Assembly: GCF_017833295.1 (NCBI RefSeq)
Contig: NZ_JAFIBW010000001.1
Span: 3,362,001-3,426,000 of the forward strand
Direction of reading: 5' to 3'
Length of the DNA: 64,000 bases
Source: Methylobacterium sp. PvR107
Lineage (GTDB): Bacteria; Pseudomonadota; Alphaproteobacteria; Rhizobiales; Beijerinckiaceae
Position numbers and translations under genes: made by a program. Positions 27,580 through 38,186 of the stretch are shown piece by piece; positions within the stretch are counted from its first letter, which is position 1; the number at the start of each line of letters is the position of its first letter. The notes beneath the pieces are model-generated. The model saw nothing but the letters and a program-made list of their open reading frames with translations. It ran no database searches and was not told the origin of the DNA.

Positions 27580-28482
27580 GTGCAAACGACGGGCCTTCGC
27601 TACTTCCTGGCCGTGGCCCGCACCGGCTCGATTGCTGCGGCCTCCGCGCAACTCAACGTCGCGGCCTCGGCGATCAGCCGGCAGATCGCCAACCTGGAGG
27701 CCGAGCTCGACTGCGTGCTGTTCGAGCGGCGCCCGCGCGGCATGGTGCCGAGCCCGGCGGGCGAGCTGCTGGCCCAGCACGCCCATCAGGTGCTGATCCG
27801 CGCCGAGCAGGTGGTCACGGAGATCCGCGAGCTCGAAGGGCTCGCCCGCGGCCTGATCCGGGTGGCGAGTTCCGAGGGTTTCGCCCTGGACATCGTGCCG
27901 AACGCCATCGCGGCCTTTCACATGGCCCATCCCGGCATCCGCTTCGAGGTGACGGTGCTGCCGCCCGCGCAGGTGACACAGACGGTGGCGGTGGGGGATG
28001 CCGATCTCGGCATCACCTTCGCGCTCACCCCGAGCCCCCAGGTGGAGGTGCTCTATGACGGGCAGGTGGACATGCTGGCCCTCGCCGCCCCCGATCACCC
28101 TCTGGCGCGAGCGCCGGCCCTGCGCCTCGCCGACCTGTCGAACTACCCGCTGGCCCTGCCGACGCGGGACACGACCCTAAGGCAGGTCTTCGATGCCGCC
28201 TGCGCCCTCGAAGGCCTCGCGGTCGAGCCGGTCCTGACCGCCAACAAGCTCTCGGCGCTGCTGCCCTTCGTCCGGCGCTCCCGTGGGCTGGCGCTGATGT
28301 CGGCGCTCTCGGTGACGACGCCGCTGCGCCTGAACGAGCTGGTCAGCCTGCCGATCCACGCCCGGGCGAGCCTCGCCCGCGGGATCCAGGTCCAGGCCAT
28401 GCGCGACCGGCGGCTCCCGAAGGCGGTGCAGGCCTTCCTGCGTCAGCTCACCGATGCGCTGCCGCCCAGGGTGTCCGGATAG
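27580..28482 (+). CDS. LysR-family transcriptional regulator
   Basis: 300 residues from a GTG. N-terminal winged helix-turn-helix (about 1-60: 'TGSIAAASAQLNVAASAISRQIANLE' in two halves) and a periplasmic-binding-like effector domain from about 90. It is divergent from the peptide-importer operon with two dyads between, so it most likely controls that operon and itself, probably in response to a peptide or its product. Confidence 0.93.
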   Translation: MQTTGLRYFLAVARTGSIAAASAQLNVAASAISRQIANLEAELDCVLFERRPRGMVPSPAGELLAQHAHQVLIRAEQVVTEIRELEGLARGLIRVASSEGFALDIVPNAIAAFHMAHPGIRFEVTVLPPAQVTQTVAVGDADLGITFALTPSPQVEVLYDGQVDMLALAAPDHPLARAPALRLADLSNYPLALPTRDTTLRQVFDAACALEGLAVEPVLTANKLSALLPFVRRSRGLALMSALSVTTPLRLNELVSLPIHARASLARGIQVQAMRDRRLPKAVQAFLRQLTDALPPRVSG

Positions 28483-28497
28483 GACCGCGCGGGCCGG

Positions 28498-29253
28498 TCA
28501 GGCGCCGCCGCGGCCCGCAGCGACGGCGCAGCTGTGATCCATCACGTCTTCGGCGCTCGCGCTGGGCACCCGGTAGGCCAGCAGCAGGATGCCCCGCTCG
28601 GGGTCGCCCGGCAGGGTCGCCACGGCCGCGAAGCTCGTCCGGTGCAGGTTCGGCCGCCCGCCCGGCAGGGTGTGCAGGGCCGCGAACGGGTTGAAGCGCG
28701 CGGCCTCCGCCTCCGGCACGCGCAGCGCGAAATAGCGGTCGCCGGCGAGCGGCACCGGGAAGCGGGACCAAGCTGCGCGGATCTGGCGGCCATGCGCCTT
28801 GAGGGCGGCCAGCACGCTCGGCTTCAGGCAGTCGAGATGGATGTGGAGCTGGTCCTGGCTGCGGCCCCGGGCCGAGTTGACCGCGAGCCCCACCGCCTCG
28901 GGTGTCAGCCGCCCCTTCAGCACGTCCGACACGAACGGGCGCGCGGCCAGCGCCGCCCGCCAATAGGCGATCCCGGACGGGCCGCGCAGGATCGGGGCCT
29001 CGAGGCCCGCGACCGTGTCGGTGGGCATGACGACGATATGGGTCGGCTCGCCCGGCGCGCGCAGCACCGCCGAGCCGGGGCGCTCCGTGTCGCCCAGGTC
29101 GACCGAGAGGCACGGAAAGGTCCGGTTGGCGATCCGCTTGGCGAGCACGCAGGTCTTCAGGGCAGCCCAGAGGACGTCGCGGCTCGGATCCGGTGCGGCC
29201 GAAGCCGGCAGCGAGACCGCGACGAGGAGGGCGACGAGCAGCGCGCGGCGCAT
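28498..29253 (-). CDS. CDP-diacylglycerol diphosphatase
   Basis: 251 residues with a signal peptide (about 1-20, ending PASAA). The family (Cdh, HIT-like) hydrolyses CDP-diacylglycerol to CMP and phosphatidate. Conserved blocks are present: 'VVMPTDTVAGLEAPIL', 'AVNSARGRSQDQLHIHLDCL' with the HIH histidine motif at 137-139, and 'FAALHTLPGG'. Start chosen at the ATG that opens the signal sequence. It is divergent from DUF2891 with 147 nt between. Confidence 0.87.
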   Translation of the reverse strand: MRRALLVALLVAVSLPASAAPDPSRDVLWAALKTCVLAKRIANRTFPCLSVDLGDTERPGSAVLRAPGEPTHIVVMPTDTVAGLEAPILRGPSGIAYWRAALAARPFVSDVLKGRLTPEAVGLAVNSARGRSQDQLHIHLDCLKPSVLAALKAHGRQIRAAWSRFPVPLAGDRYFALRVPEAEAARFNPFAALHTLPGGRPNLHRTSFAAVATLPGDPERGILLLAYRVPSASAEDVMDHSCAVAAGRGGA

Positions 29254-29400
29254 GGGAGCTCCCGGAGACGCCGGGCGGGACTGCCCCGCGCGGCCAGGAC
29301 CCGCGATAGCCGATCCGGACCCGTGCCGGCAAAGCGTCCGGATACCCTGACGCCGGGCCGGAAACCCGCTATCCCGGCCCGTTCCGAACCCGGAGCCCCG

Positions 29401-30405
29401 ATGGCGCGTACGCTCACCCCGGAGATCGGCGCCCGCTTCGCCGCGGTCGCGCTCGGCCACGTCACCCGCGAATACCCGAACAAGCCGGGCCACGTCCTGG
29501 CGGGTCCGGAGGATGCGCGCACGCCCGCCGACCTGCACCCGGTCTTCCACGGCAGCTACGATTGGCATTCCTGCGTCCACGGATACTGGCTGCTCGCGCG
29601 GGTGCTGCGACGGTTCCCGGACGGCGCGCAGGCCGGCACGATCCGCGCGCGGTTCGACGCGCAGCTGACGCCCGGCCGGGTGGCGGGGGAATGCGCCACC
29701 TTCGCCGCTCCGAATGCGCGCGGCTTCGAGCGGCCCTACGGCTGGGCGTGGCTCCTGAAGCTCGCCGACGAACTCGCCCACCTGCCCGAGACCCGCTGGT
29801 CCGAGGCCCTCGCGCCGCTCGCCGCGATCGTCGTCCAGCGGTTCGGCGAGTTCCTGCCGATCGCGCCCTATCCGGTGCGGGTGGGGACCCATTTCAACAC
29901 CGCCTTCGCGTTGCGCCTCGCCGCCGATTACGCCGAGGGGGCGGGGGAGGCGGCGCTCGGCGCCCTGCTGCTGCGGACCGCCGAGCGCTGGTACGGCGCG
30001 GACGCGGCCTGCCCCGCCTGGGGCGAGCCGGGCGGGGACGATTTCCTCTCCTCCGCGCTGATCGAGGCCGAGTGCATGCGCCGGCTCCTGCCGCCGGCGC
30101 GGTTCCGGCCCTGGTTCGGCCGCTTCCTCCCCGATCTGGCGGCGGGCCGGCCGGCCACCCTGTTCCGGCCGGCCGACGTGACCGACCGCAGCGACGGGAA
30201 GATCGCCCATCTCGATGGCCTGAATCTCAGCCGCGCCTGGTGCTTCCGAACGCTCGCCGCCGCGCTCGATCCCGCCGATCCCCGGCGCACGCCGCTCGCC
30301 GCGGCGGCCGAGGCCCACCTCGCGGCAGGACTCCCGCACGTGTCCGGCGACTACATGGGCGAGCACTGGCTCGCGAGCTTCGCGCTGCTGGCGCTCGAGG
30401 CCTGA
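29401..30405 (+). CDS. DUF2891 family protein
   Basis: 334 residues, soluble, no signal peptide. Family blocks: 'HPVFHGSYDWHSCVHGYWLL' near 50, 'RPYGWAWLLKLADEL', 'THFNTAF' and 'GDDFLSSALIEAE', with many conserved His, Trp and Glu residues suggesting an alpha/alpha-barrel enzyme. Function is unknown. The start ATG is the first codon that gives the family N-terminus (LTPEIGARFA). Confidence 0.88.
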   Translation: MARTLTPEIGARFAAVALGHVTREYPNKPGHVLAGPEDARTPADLHPVFHGSYDWHSCVHGYWLLARVLRRFPDGAQAGTIRARFDAQLTPGRVAGECATFAAPNARGFERPYGWAWLLKLADELAHLPETRWSEALAPLAAIVVQRFGEFLPIAPYPVRVGTHFNTAFALRLAADYAEGAGEAALGALLLRTAERWYGADAACPAWGEPGGDDFLSSALIEAECMRRLLPPARFRPWFGRFLPDLAAGRPATLFRPADVTDRSDGKIAHLDGLNLSRAWCFRTLAAALDPADPRRTPLAAAAEAHLAAGLPHVSGDYMGEHWLASFALLALEA

Positions 30406-30436
30406 CGCGGCCCTGCTCCGGCTGTGGTGTCCCTGT

Positions 30437-30531
30437 CCGTCATCACGAGCGCATCGACGTGACCCCGGGGCAGCGCGACCTCCGGGATCGGGGCGCCCGC
30501 CGGATTGCTTCGCTCGGCTCGCAAGGACGGT
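30437..30531. repeat. REP-like dispersed element, family 2, copy A
   Basis: About 95 bp with outer parts GTCATCACGAGCGCAT and GCTTCGCTCGGCTCGCAAGGACGG, an imperfect inverted repeat of the type 'CGAGCGnAGCGAAGC ... GCTTCGCTnnGCTCGC' common in Hyphomicrobiales genomes. It follows the DUF2891 stop. Other copies are near 47.07 and 59.32 kb. Confidence 0.5.
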
Positions 30532-30612
30532 GAGGCCGGAGTCATCATCCGGAACCGCTATGAGAGATTTCTGAGAACTTCTTGTCGCAGGCCGCGTTGA
30601 CCCTCGCTGACC

Positions 30613-30706
30613 AAAAAAAAGGACCGTCCTTGCAGGAGCGGCCCGAAGTCTAGGGAGGAAACGCCCACGAGGGGCTGCAGCACAGCGACGCCATCGCTGT
30701 GCTGCA
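30613..30706 (-). ncRNA. Candidate structured small RNA, copy 1
   Basis: On the minus strand: stem-loop at 30677-30705 (GCAGCACAGCGA, loop, TCGCTGTGCTGC), then a 33-nt linker (30635-30667) with the anti-Shine-Dalgarno core CCTCCC (30653-30658), then a terminator hairpin of about ten base pairs and eight T (30613-30620). The linker is identical to that of the copy at 42.93-43.02 kb, while stem bases differ in a compensatory way. No convincing promoter upstream. It lies in the 354-nt gap between DUF2891 and the small gene at 30760. Confidence 0.6.
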
Positions 30707-30759
30707 CTGCGTCAACCGGAGATCGCCGGCCTTGTTCCGAAGGTCGGCCCTCCGCCATC

Positions 30760-31026
30760 TCACACGGAGCCGGGCGGCGGCGTGACGGCAGCCGGGAGAC
30801 CGTGCGGACGGCGCGCATCCCCGGGGCCGAAGGCGGGCCGGTAGGTCCGCTCCAGGGTCATCAGGCCGCGCAGCGGCGCCTCCGCGAGATCGAGCAGCTG
30901 GGCGTCGCGCCAGCGCAGCTTGCCGCCGCGGCGTCGGCGAAACCAGCGCCCGCCCTCCTCCTCGACCAGCAGGATCAGCTTGCCGGTCCAGGTCCGGCGG
31001 AACCAGAATCGTCCGGTCAGGGGCAT
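30760..31026 (-). CDS. Small basic protein, unknown function
   Basis: 88 residues starting MPLTGRFWFRRTWTGKLILL. It is basic and aromatic at the N-terminus (WFRRTW, RWFRRRRGGKLRWR), with a Pro/Gly-rich tail and no clear membrane segment. The second half 'LRWRDAQLLDLAEAPLRGL' looks like a soluble helix. I do not recognise the family. The ATG at 31026 is preferred to one 36 nt upstream because it begins the ordered part. Confidence 0.55.
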   Translation of the reverse strand: MPLTGRFWFRRTWTGKLILLVEEEGGRWFRRRRGGKLRWRDAQLLDLAEAPLRGLMTLERTYRPAFGPGDARRPHGLPAAVTPPPGSV

Positions 31027-31126
31027 GGTTGAATCGAGCCTCGGTATTCGAGGCCCCGACAATACATCTGCCTCGAAAGGCCGAAAACAATCTGGGCTAA
31101 GGCGCTTAAAATCTTGGTCAAGACTG

Positions 31127-33997
31127 TTAATCTTGCGTGAAGTCTTCCGCCTCGACGTAGCGGGCGCCGGAGGTCGGCCGCCTGCGCCGTTTCGCCGTCT
31201 CGTAGAGAACCTGGGCGAGCTGCTCGGCCGAATAGGGTTTGCGCACGAGGGCGAAGCCGTGCGCGTCGTCCGTGGCCAGGATGTGGCTGTAGCCCGAGGT
31301 CAGCACCACCGGCAGGTCGGGGCGGCTGGCCTGCAACTGCCGCGCGAGGGCGAAGCCGCCCATGCCCGGCATGACCACATCCGAGAAGACCACGTCGAAG
31401 CGGTCCGGCGTCCGGTCGAGCTCGGCGAGCGCCTCCTCGGCGGATTTCGCCCAGATCGGCGCGTGGCCGAGATCCTCCAGGATCTGCGTGCAGAACCGCC
31501 CGACCCCGAGATTGTCCTCCACGACCAGGATGCACAGGCCCCGTTGCGGCTCCGTCTCTCGCCGGTCGTCGCGGCCGGCCCCGGCCGCTCCCGAAGGCGC
31601 CGCGACCTGCGGCAGGTAGAGGCTGAAGGTGGTGCCGCGGCCGACCGCGCTCTCCACGTCGATGTCGCCGCCGGACTGCTTGGCGAAGCCGATCACCTGA
31701 CTGAGGCCGAGCCCGGTCCCCTTGCCGATCTCCTTGGTGGTGAAGAACGGCTCGAAGATCCGCCCGAGATCCGAGGCCGGGATGCCCGCCCCGGTATCGG
31801 TGACCCGCACCGCCACGAACGGCCCCGGGGCGCCGGCATGCCCGCGGATCGGCGGCATCGGATGATCGCCGTCGAGGTGCAGGGTCAGGGTGCCTTCCCC
31901 GTCCATCGCGTCCCGGGCGTTGACCGCCATGTTGATCAGCGCTGTCTCGAACTGGCTCTCGTCCGCGCGCACGAAGCGCGGCGCTTCCGGCAGGTCGATG
32001 GCGACGCGGATGCGCGCGCCGGTCACCGAGTCGAGCATGTCGGCGATGCTGCGCAGGCGCGCGCCGATGTCGAAGACCTGCGGCTTGAGGGCCTGCCGCC
32101 GGGCGAAGGCGAGGAGCTGGCCCGTGAGCTTGGCGGCGCGATCGACGGTGTCGGAGACCGCGTCGAGGTAGCGGCGGCGCCGCTCCTCCGCGAGGTCGGG
32201 CCGGCGCAGGAACTCGACGGAGGAGCGGATGATGGTCAGCAGGTTGTTGAAGTCGTGCGCCACACCGCCGGTGAGCTGGCCGATGGCCTCGAGCTTCTGC
32301 GACTGCCGCAGCGCCTCCTCGGCCTGGCGCTGCTCGGTGATGTCGCGGCCGAAGCCGTAGAACAGCCCGTCCTCCGGGACCACGGTCCAGAGCACCCGCC
32401 GCGGCTCGCCGGCGCGGGTCAGGCAGGACAATTCGACATCCTCGACCCGGCGGTCCTCGCAGAGCGGCCGCAGGGCCGCCAGGGCCGCCTCGCGCTCCGG
32501 AGGTGCGATGAAAGTCAGGGCGGTGCGGCTGAGGGTTTCCTCCTCGGACCAGCCGAGCGCCCGGCTCCAGGACGGATTCACCGACTGGACCTGCCCCGCC
32601 CGGTCCGAGACGAGCTTCAGCACCGGCGAGAGGGTCCAGACCCGGTCGCGGTCGCGGATCTGCGCGGCCACCTGGGCCTCCAGGCGCTCCGCCCGGGACT
32701 TGAGCAGGATCTCGCTCCGCTTCCGCTCGGAGACGTCGTGGGCGAAGACGTAGAAGCCGTCGACCGCGCCGTCCGGCCCCCGCCGCGGGAGATAGCGGGT
32801 ATCGGCGATCCGGGCCTCGCCGTTGGGGAAGGTCCAGGACCATTCGTACCGGATCTCGCGGCCGGCCAGCGCCTGCTCGATGGCGGGGCGCCGCGCCTCG
32901 AAGGCTGCGGCGCCGAGGAGGCCGTGCATCGTCTGCCCGACGACCGCCATGGCGGCGTGGCCCGTCCAGGTCTCGTAGGCGGCGTTGGCGAATCGGTAGA
33001 CGAGGTTGCGGTCAATGAAGGCGATCAGCACCGGCATCGCGTCCGCGACCAGCCGGAGCTCGGCCTCCCGCGCCTGGAGCGCCAGCTCGCTCCGGCGGCG
33101 CTCCGTGATGTCGTTGAACAGGACGGCGACGTGGTGCCGCCCCGGCCCGTCGACCCGGTAGGCATGCACGTCGTACCAGCGGCCGAGGGCCTCGGCCGCC
33201 TGCTCGAAGCGGATCGGCTCCCCCGTGAGCGCGACCCGGCCGTAGACGTCGAACCAGTGCTGCTCGTGATCCGGGGCGAGATCCCGCATCCAGCGGCCGA
33301 CCACGTCCGTCAGGCCGGTCTGCTGCTCGAAGGCGGGATTGACCTCCAGGAAGCGGTAATCGACCGGGCGGTCGCCATCCGCGAACTTCACCTCGATGAG
33401 GCAGAAGCCGGCATCGATGAACTCGAACAGCGAGCGGTAGCGCTCCTCGTTCCGGCGCAGGGCGGCTGTGGCGCAGCGGGTCTCCAGCTGCGTCATCACG
33501 GTCCGGGCGAGCGCCTTGAGGATGAAGAGCTGCTGGTCGGACAGCGTGCGCGGCTCGCGGTCGAGGACGCAGAGCGTCCCGATCGCCCAGCCGTCCGGTG
33601 TCACGAGGGGCACGCCGGCGTAGAAGCGCAGATGCGGCGCGCCGGTCACGAGGGGATTGGCGGCGCTCTCCGGCACCGCCGCCAGGTCCGGCAGCACCAG
33701 GGCGCCGTCCTCGCGCATCGCCGCGGTGCAGAACCCGGCATCGAGGGGCATCGACCGCGCCGCGTGGCCGAACGCGGCTTTGATCCACTGCCGGTCGGCA
33801 TCGATGAAATTGATGTGCGCCATCGGCGTGCCGCAGGCCTGGGCGGCCATCTCGGCGATCTCGTCGAAGGCAGGCTCGGGAGGCGTGTCCAGGATGGCGT
33901 AGGCGCGCAGCGCGGCGAGCCGCTGGGGATGCTGGGGCTCGAACCCCGCCGAGCGGGGCATTGTCTTGTTCCGCGACACGGGAGCGTCATAGCTCAC
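31127..33997 (-). CDS. GAF/PAS hybrid sensor histidine kinase with C-terminal receiver
   Basis: 956 residues, no membrane segment, so cytosolic. Order: GAF (about 25-170), three PAS domains (about 180-300, 310-430, 445-565), histidine-kinase core with H-box VAHDFNNLL, ATPase boxes '[11 protein letters not shown]', 'DTGAGIP' and '[11 protein letters not shown]', then a receiver domain (about 835-945, '[15 protein letters not shown]', Lys in 'LVRKPYS'). It probably senses small molecules or redox/light through PAS/GAF and passes phosphate inside itself to a partner. A Met 12 residues in (33961) is an alternative start. It has no adjacent partner regulator. Confidence 0.93.
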   Translation of the reverse strand: MSYDAPVSRNKTMPRSAGFEPQHPQRLAALRAYAILDTPPEPAFDEIAEMAAQACGTPMAHINFIDADRQWIKAAFGHAARSMPLDAGFCTAAMREDGALVLPDLAAVPESAANPLVTGAPHLRFYAGVPLVTPDGWAIGTLCVLDREPRTLSDQQLFILKALARTVMTQLETRCATAALRRNEERYRSLFEFIDAGFCLIEVKFADGDRPVDYRFLEVNPAFEQQTGLTDVVGRWMRDLAPDHEQHWFDVYGRVALTGEPIRFEQAAEALGRWYDVHAYRVDGPGRHHVAVLFNDITERRRSELALQAREAELRLVADAMPVLIAFIDRNLVYRFANAAYETWTGHAAMAVVGQTMHGLLGAAAFEARRPAIEQALAGREIRYEWSWTFPNGEARIADTRYLPRRGPDGAVDGFYVFAHDVSERKRSEILLKSRAERLEAQVAAQIRDRDRVWTLSPVLKLVSDRAGQVQSVNPSWSRALGWSEEETLSRTALTFIAPPEREAALAALRPLCEDRRVEDVELSCLTRAGEPRRVLWTVVPEDGLFYGFGRDITEQRQAEEALRQSQKLEAIGQLTGGVAHDFNNLLTIIRSSVEFLRRPDLAEERRRRYLDAVSDTVDRAAKLTGQLLAFARRQALKPQVFDIGARLRSIADMLDSVTGARIRVAIDLPEAPRFVRADESQFETALINMAVNARDAMDGEGTLTLHLDGDHPMPPIRGHAGAPGPFVAVRVTDTGAGIPASDLGRIFEPFFTTKEIGKGTGLGLSQVIGFAKQSGGDIDVESAVGRGTTFSLYLPQVAAPSGAAGAGRDDRRETEPQRGLCILVVEDNLGVGRFCTQILEDLGHAPIWAKSAEEALAELDRTPDRFDVVFSDVVMPGMGGFALARQLQASRPDLPVVLTSGYSHILATDDAHGFALVRKPYSAEQLAQVLYETAKRRRRPTSGARYVEAEDFTQD

Positions 33998-34380
33998 GTC
34001 CCTGACCCTCCCAAGTGTGTTCCGGCCGCGCAGCCCTGGCGGAGTGACGCGCGGGCCGTTTCCACGACGACAAGCTTCTGATCAGCCGTGCGGGATCCCG
34101 CGGCGGCCCGGACTTTTCGGATGTCCGATAGCTGAGCGGGACGGCGGTGGATACCGGTATCTGCAATCGCAGATTGTACGGTGGCCCTCGGGTCCAACCG
34201 GCCACGCCAGCCTGGAGCGGCCCGCGCCGCCCGGGTCACGTTTGCGTGTCCCGGGGGCGGCGCACGCGGATCCGGAAGGGCGCGGTGGACGGCGCGTCCT
34301 GTGGATCGGATCGCCGCGGACGGGAGCCTCGGCGGCGGATGCGGCGTTGCCGGCTCAACGGGGGCGGGTTCGGATCGGGC
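33998..34380. other. Non-coding region with adjacent palindromes
   Basis: 383 nt between the divergent hybrid kinase and Mfd-like genes. GATACCGGTATC (34150-34161) is a perfect 12-bp palindrome, and ATCTGC-AATC-GCAGAT (34159-34174) overlaps its edge. They may be operators of the Mfd-like gene about 210 nt downstream. Nothing else recognisable. Confidence 0.4.
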
Positions 34381-37300
34381 ATGGCCAAGCGCAGGACGAG
34401 AACGGGCGCGCAGCAGGCTTCGGAGGAGGCACCGCTGATGCCCACCGGTGCGCTCGCGGTGGCGCTCCTCGGCTTCGCCGAGACGGCCCGCCCGGTCGTG
34501 CACGTCGCCCGGGATGCACGGCGCCTGGAGGATCTCGCCGCGACCCTCCGGGCGCTCGATCCCGACGCGCAGGTCGCGGTCTATCCGGAATGGGACTGCC
34601 TGCCCTTCGACCATGCCTCGCCGTCGCGGGCCACGATGGGCGCCCGGGCAGCCGTGATGCGCTGGCTGACCGACCGGGACGCGCTGCCGGACTTCGTGCT
34701 GACCACGGCCCCGGCCCTGGTCCAGCGCGTGCCGCCGCCGGAGACCTGGGCCACGGCCCGCGTGACCCTGCGGGTCGGCGACCCGCTCGACGTCGCCGCG
34801 GCGACGGCCGACCTGAAGCGCCTCGGCTACATCCTCGACGAGCGGGTCGACGAGCCCGGCGAGATCGCCGTGCGCGGGCGGACCGTTGAGGTCTTCCCGG
34901 CGGCCGCGCCGCGCCCCTGCCGGATCGAGCACGCGGAGGGCCGCGTCACCGCGATCCGCTCCTACGATCCGATCTCGCAGCGCTCGGTGGCAGAGGCGGA
35001 CGCGCTGGTGATCGATCCGGCCACCGAGATCATCCTGGAGCCCGGCTCCGGCCAGAGCTTCCAGCCCTTCACCGGCCAGGAGCATCGCCTGGACCGCTAC
35101 TACCCGCGCCTCGTCACCCTGTTGGATTACCTGCCCGAGGCCCACCTCGCGGTCGAGGACGGGACGCAGGCCCGGATCGACGCCTTCTTCGAGCAGATGG
35201 AGGAGGCCCGGGCGCGGCTGAAGGCCCGCGACGACCGCGGGCAGGCCGGCGCGGGGCTCTACCTCACGCAAGACGCGTGGCGGGACCTCGTGGCGGCGCA
35301 TGCCCGGCTCACCGCCACGGAAGCGGCCGGCGAGTCCCGCGCGATGCCGGTCTTTACCGGGGAGCGCCGGCCGGGAACGGCCTTCGCCAGGATCCTGCGC
35401 GAGCGGCTGAAGGCCGGCGACGTCGTCGTGCTCGCCGGAACGGCCCGCCCGCTCCGCCGCCTCGTGCGCCAGGGCAGCCGGATCGCCGAGCGCCCGATCC
35501 GCCTCATCGACGGCTGGGCCGACGTCGCCGCGGGGGCGCCCGGCGATATTCTCGCCCTGGAGGCGCCGCTGGGAGCCGGCTTCCGGGTTCCCGAGCAGGG
35601 CGTCACCGTGATCGCCGCCGCCGACCTGTTCGGTCCGGATGCCGCCGTCACGGGCGGCGCCCGGGCGATCCTGCCGATGGGCGAGGTCGATCTGCGCCCC
35701 GGCGACGTCGCCGTCGACCGCGACCGCGGCCTGTGCGTGTTCGACGGGCTGGAGCCGGTGACGGCGCAGGGCGAGGCGCCGTCCGAGGCCCTGCGCCTGC
35801 GCTTTGCCGGCGACGCGATCCTGATGGTCCCGGTCTCCCAGGCGGACCGGATCTGGCGCTACGGCCCGGAGCCGGACGCCGTCACCCTCGACAAGCTCGA
35901 CGGCGGCACCTGGCCCCGGCGGCGCTTGGAGGCGGAGGCCACCATGGCGCGGACCGCCCGCCTGATGCTGGAGGCCGCCCGTGCCCGCCGTGAGACCGCG
36001 GCGCCGGTCCTGGCCCCGCCGGCCCGCGACATGGAGCGCTTCGCCGCCGGCTTCGGCTTCGCCCCGACCCCCGATCAGGCCGCCGCGGTCGACGCGCTGA
36101 TGGCCGATCTCGCCTCCGGCCGGCCGATGGACCGGCTGGTCTGCGGCGATGTCGGCTTCGGCAAGACCGAGGTCGCCCTGCGGGCGCTCGCGGCCGCGAT
36201 CTTCTCGGGCAGGCAGGCCGCGCTGATCGCCCCGACCACGGTGCTGGCGCGCCAGCATGCCGAGATCCTGCGCCGCCGCTTCGGCCGGTTCGGTGTCGAG
36301 GTCGCGCAACTCTCGCGCCTCGTGGCCCCGGCCGAGGCCAAGCGCGTCAAGGCGGGTCTTGCCGACGGCACGATCCGGCTGGTGGTCGGTACCCACGCGC
36401 TCGCCGGCAGCGGCGTCCGCTTCGCCGATCTCGGCCTGACGGTGATCGACGAGGAGCAGCGCTTCGGCGCCAGGATGAAGGCCGACCTGCGCCGGCTCGC
36501 GGAAGGCGGCCACGTGCTGACGCTGACCGCGACCCCGATCCCGCGCACGCTCCAGGCGGCGCTGGTCGGCCTCCAGAGCCTGAGCGTCCTGGCCACGCCA
36601 CCGGCGCTGCGCCAGCCGGTCCGCACCGTGGTGGCGCCCTTCGACGCGGACGCGGTCCGCGAGGCGCTGATCCGCGAGCACCGCCGGAGCGGCCAGAGCT
36701 TCGTGGTCTGCCCGCGGATCGAGGACATCGCCCCGATGGCCGAACGCCTGCGCGCCCTCGTGCCGGGCCTCGACATCCTGGTGGCGCACGGCGACCTGAA
36801 GCCGTCGGCCATGGACGAGGTCATGGTCCGCTTCGCCGAGGGCGACGGCGACGTGCTGCTCGCCACCGCCATCGTCGAGAGCGGCCTCGACGTGCCGCGG
36901 GCCAACACCATGCTGGTCTGGGACGCCGCCCGGTTCGGGCTGGCGCAGCTCCACCAGCTCCGGGGCCGCGTCGGCCGCGGCCAGCGCCGCGGCACCGTCC
37001 ACCTGCTGAGCGACCCGGCCGCGCCGCCGCCGGCGGCCGCGCTCCAGCGCCTGCGCGCCCTGGAGGCCCTCGATCGCCTCGGCGCCGGTTTCGCGGTGAG
37101 CGCCCGCGACCTCGACCTGCGCGGCGCCGGCGATCTCGTCGGCGAGGATCAGGCGGGCCACGCCAAGCTCGTCGGGCTCGGCCTCTACCAGCACCTGCTG
37201 CATTTGGCGCTCACCGCCGCCAAGGGTGGGCGCGCCGAGGATTGGAGCCCGGAGATCGCGCTCGGCCTGCCGAGCCGGATCCCCGCGGATTACGTCCCCG

Positions 37301-37674
37301 AGCCGGAGATCCGCCTCAGCCTGTACACGCGGCTGCTGCGCCTGCGCGAGCCCGAGGCGATCGAGGCGCTGGCCGGCGAGGTCGAGGACCGGTTCGGCAC
37401 GGCCCCGGCCCCGGTTCTCGCCTTGTTCGACCTCGCGCGGCTGCGCGCCGCCTGTTGCGAGCTGGGCGTGGCCCGGCTCCGGGGCGGTCCGCAGGGCGTC
37501 GCGGCCGACCTCAGGCCCGACCGGCCGCTCGCTGCCCTGGCGGTGGAGGACGGGATCGTCCTGCGCGAGGGCCGCGTGGTCTGGAAGCGGCCCTGTCCCG
37601 ACGCCGCCGCCTGCGCGGCGCTGGCGGCCGATCTCCTCGACCGCATTCGCGCCGCCCGGGACAGCGCCGGCTGA
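34381..37674 (+). CDS. Mfd-like DEAD/DEAH helicase (transcription-repair coupling factor paralogue)
   Basis: 1097 residues; the Met at 34438 has a better ribosome site (GGAGGAGG) and is a possible start. Layout follows Mfd: UvrB-homology region ('[20 protein letters not shown]'), RNA-polymerase-interaction-like segment near 441-500, translocase with Walker A GDVGFGKT (589-596), DEEQ (690-693) and '[13 protein letters not shown]', and a TRCF domain at the C-terminus. It departs from canonical Mfd: the N-terminus is shorter and the usual HGIGRY motif of the polymerase-interaction domain reads RGLCVF. It is probably a paralogue, with the true mfd elsewhere. DNA translocation is likely; coupling to RNA polymerase uncertain. 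Confidence 0.82.
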   Translation: MAKRRTRTGAQQASEEAPLMPTGALAVALLGFAETARPVVHVARDARRLEDLAATLRALDPDAQVAVYPEWDCLPFDHASPSRATMGARAAVMRWLTDRDALPDFVLTTAPALVQRVPPPETWATARVTLRVGDPLDVAAATADLKRLGYILDERVDEPGEIAVRGRTVEVFPAAAPRPCRIEHAEGRVTAIRSYDPISQRSVAEADALVIDPATEIILEPGSGQSFQPFTGQEHRLDRYYPRLVTLLDYLPEAHLAVEDGTQARIDAFFEQMEEARARLKARDDRGQAGAGLYLTQDAWRDLVAAHARLTATEAAGESRAMPVFTGERRPGTAFARILRERLKAGDVVVLAGTARPLRRLVRQGSRIAERPIRLIDGWADVAAGAPGDILALEAPLGAGFRVPEQGVTVIAAADLFGPDAAVTGGARAILPMGEVDLRPGDVAVDRDRGLCVFDGLEPVTAQGEAPSEALRLRFAGDAILMVPVSQADRIWRYGPEPDAVTLDKLDGGTWPRRRLEAEATMARTARLMLEAARARRETAAPVLAPPARDMERFAAGFGFAPTPDQAAAVDALMADLASGRPMDRLVCGDVGFGKTEVALRALAAAIFSGRQAALIAPTTVLARQHAEILRRRFGRFGVEVAQLSRLVAPAEAKRVKAGLADGTIRLVVGTHALAGSGVRFADLGLTVIDEEQRFGARMKADLRRLAEGGHVLTLTATPIPRTLQAALVGLQSLSVLATPPALRQPVRTVVAPFDADAVREALIREHRRSGQSFVVCPRIEDIAPMAERLRALVPGLDILVAHGDLKPSAMDEVMVRFAEGDGDVLLATAIVESGLDVPRANTMLVWDAARFGLAQLHQLRGRVGRGQRRGTVHLLSDPAAPPPAAALQRLRALEALDRLGAGFAVSARDLDLRGAGDLVGEDQAGHAKLVGLGLYQHLLHLALTAAKGGRAEDWSPEIALGLPSRIPADYVPEPEIRLSLYTRLLRLREPEAIEALAGEVEDRFGTAPAPVLALFDLARLRAACCELGVARLRGGPQGVAADLRPDRPLAALAVEDGIVLREGRVVWKRPCPDAAACAALAADLLDRIRAARDSAG

Positions 37675-37738
37675 GCTTGCGCGAGGCCGGACAAACCGTC
37701 ACAGGCTGTCCCGGGAGAAACGCGAACGGGAGTGTCCC

Positions 37739-38173
37739 ATGCACGTCACAATTGAGCAGGCCGAGAAGGCCATCGCCGCCGCCCGGGCGAAGGCGACCGA
37801 GCTCGGCACCCAGATGTGCATCGCGGTGGTCGATTCCGGCGGCAACCTGAAGGCGTTCCACCGCATGGACGACGCCTGGGTCGGCTCGATCGACATCGCC
37901 CAGAAGAAGGCCAAGACGTCGGTGTTCTTCGGCATGATGACCGGCCAGATCGGCCAGCTGTCGCAGCCCGGCGGCCCGCTTTACGGGATCGAGCACTCGA
38001 ACGACGGACTGATCACCTTCCCGGGCGGGATCCCGATCGTCGACGCCGACGGCGTGATGTCGGGAGCGATCGGCGTCAGCGGCTCGACGGTGGAGAACGA
38101 CCACGCCGTCGCGGAGGCCGGCGCCAAGGCCATCGGCCAGACCGAGCTGCCGGCCCATCCCTGGCGGACCTGA
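37739..38173 (+). CDS. GlcG/HbpS-family heme-binding-like protein
   Basis: 144 residues, cytosolic (no signal). Family motifs: '[19 protein letters not shown]', '[20 protein letters not shown]', '[11 protein letters not shown]', and '[20 protein letters not shown]'. The HbpS/GlcG/PduO-C fold binds heme or cobalamin-like ligands in studied cases, and relatives occur beside glycolate and diol-use genes. Here it stands 64 nt after the Mfd-like gene with its own ribosome site and no metabolic neighbours, so its role is open. Confidence 0.88.
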   Translation: MHVTIEQAEKAIAAARAKATELGTQMCIAVVDSGGNLKAFHRMDDAWVGSIDIAQKKAKTSVFFGMMTGQIGQLSQPGGPLYGIEHSNDGLITFPGGIPIVDADGVMSGAIGVSGSTVENDHAVAEAGAKAIGQTELPAHPWRT

Positions 38174-38186
38174 GCCCGGAGGTTGC

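Noticed and set aside
30558..30818. Small frames over both RNA candidates that share the peptide GVSSLDFGPLL
   Set aside because: The shared peptide is just the identical 33-nt linker in one frame. The surrounding conservation follows base-pairing, not codons, and the two frames otherwise differ.
33994..37203. Long minus-strand frame opposite the Mfd-like gene
   Set aside because: Antisense shadow: the composition mirrors the helicase codons, and no family motif is seen.
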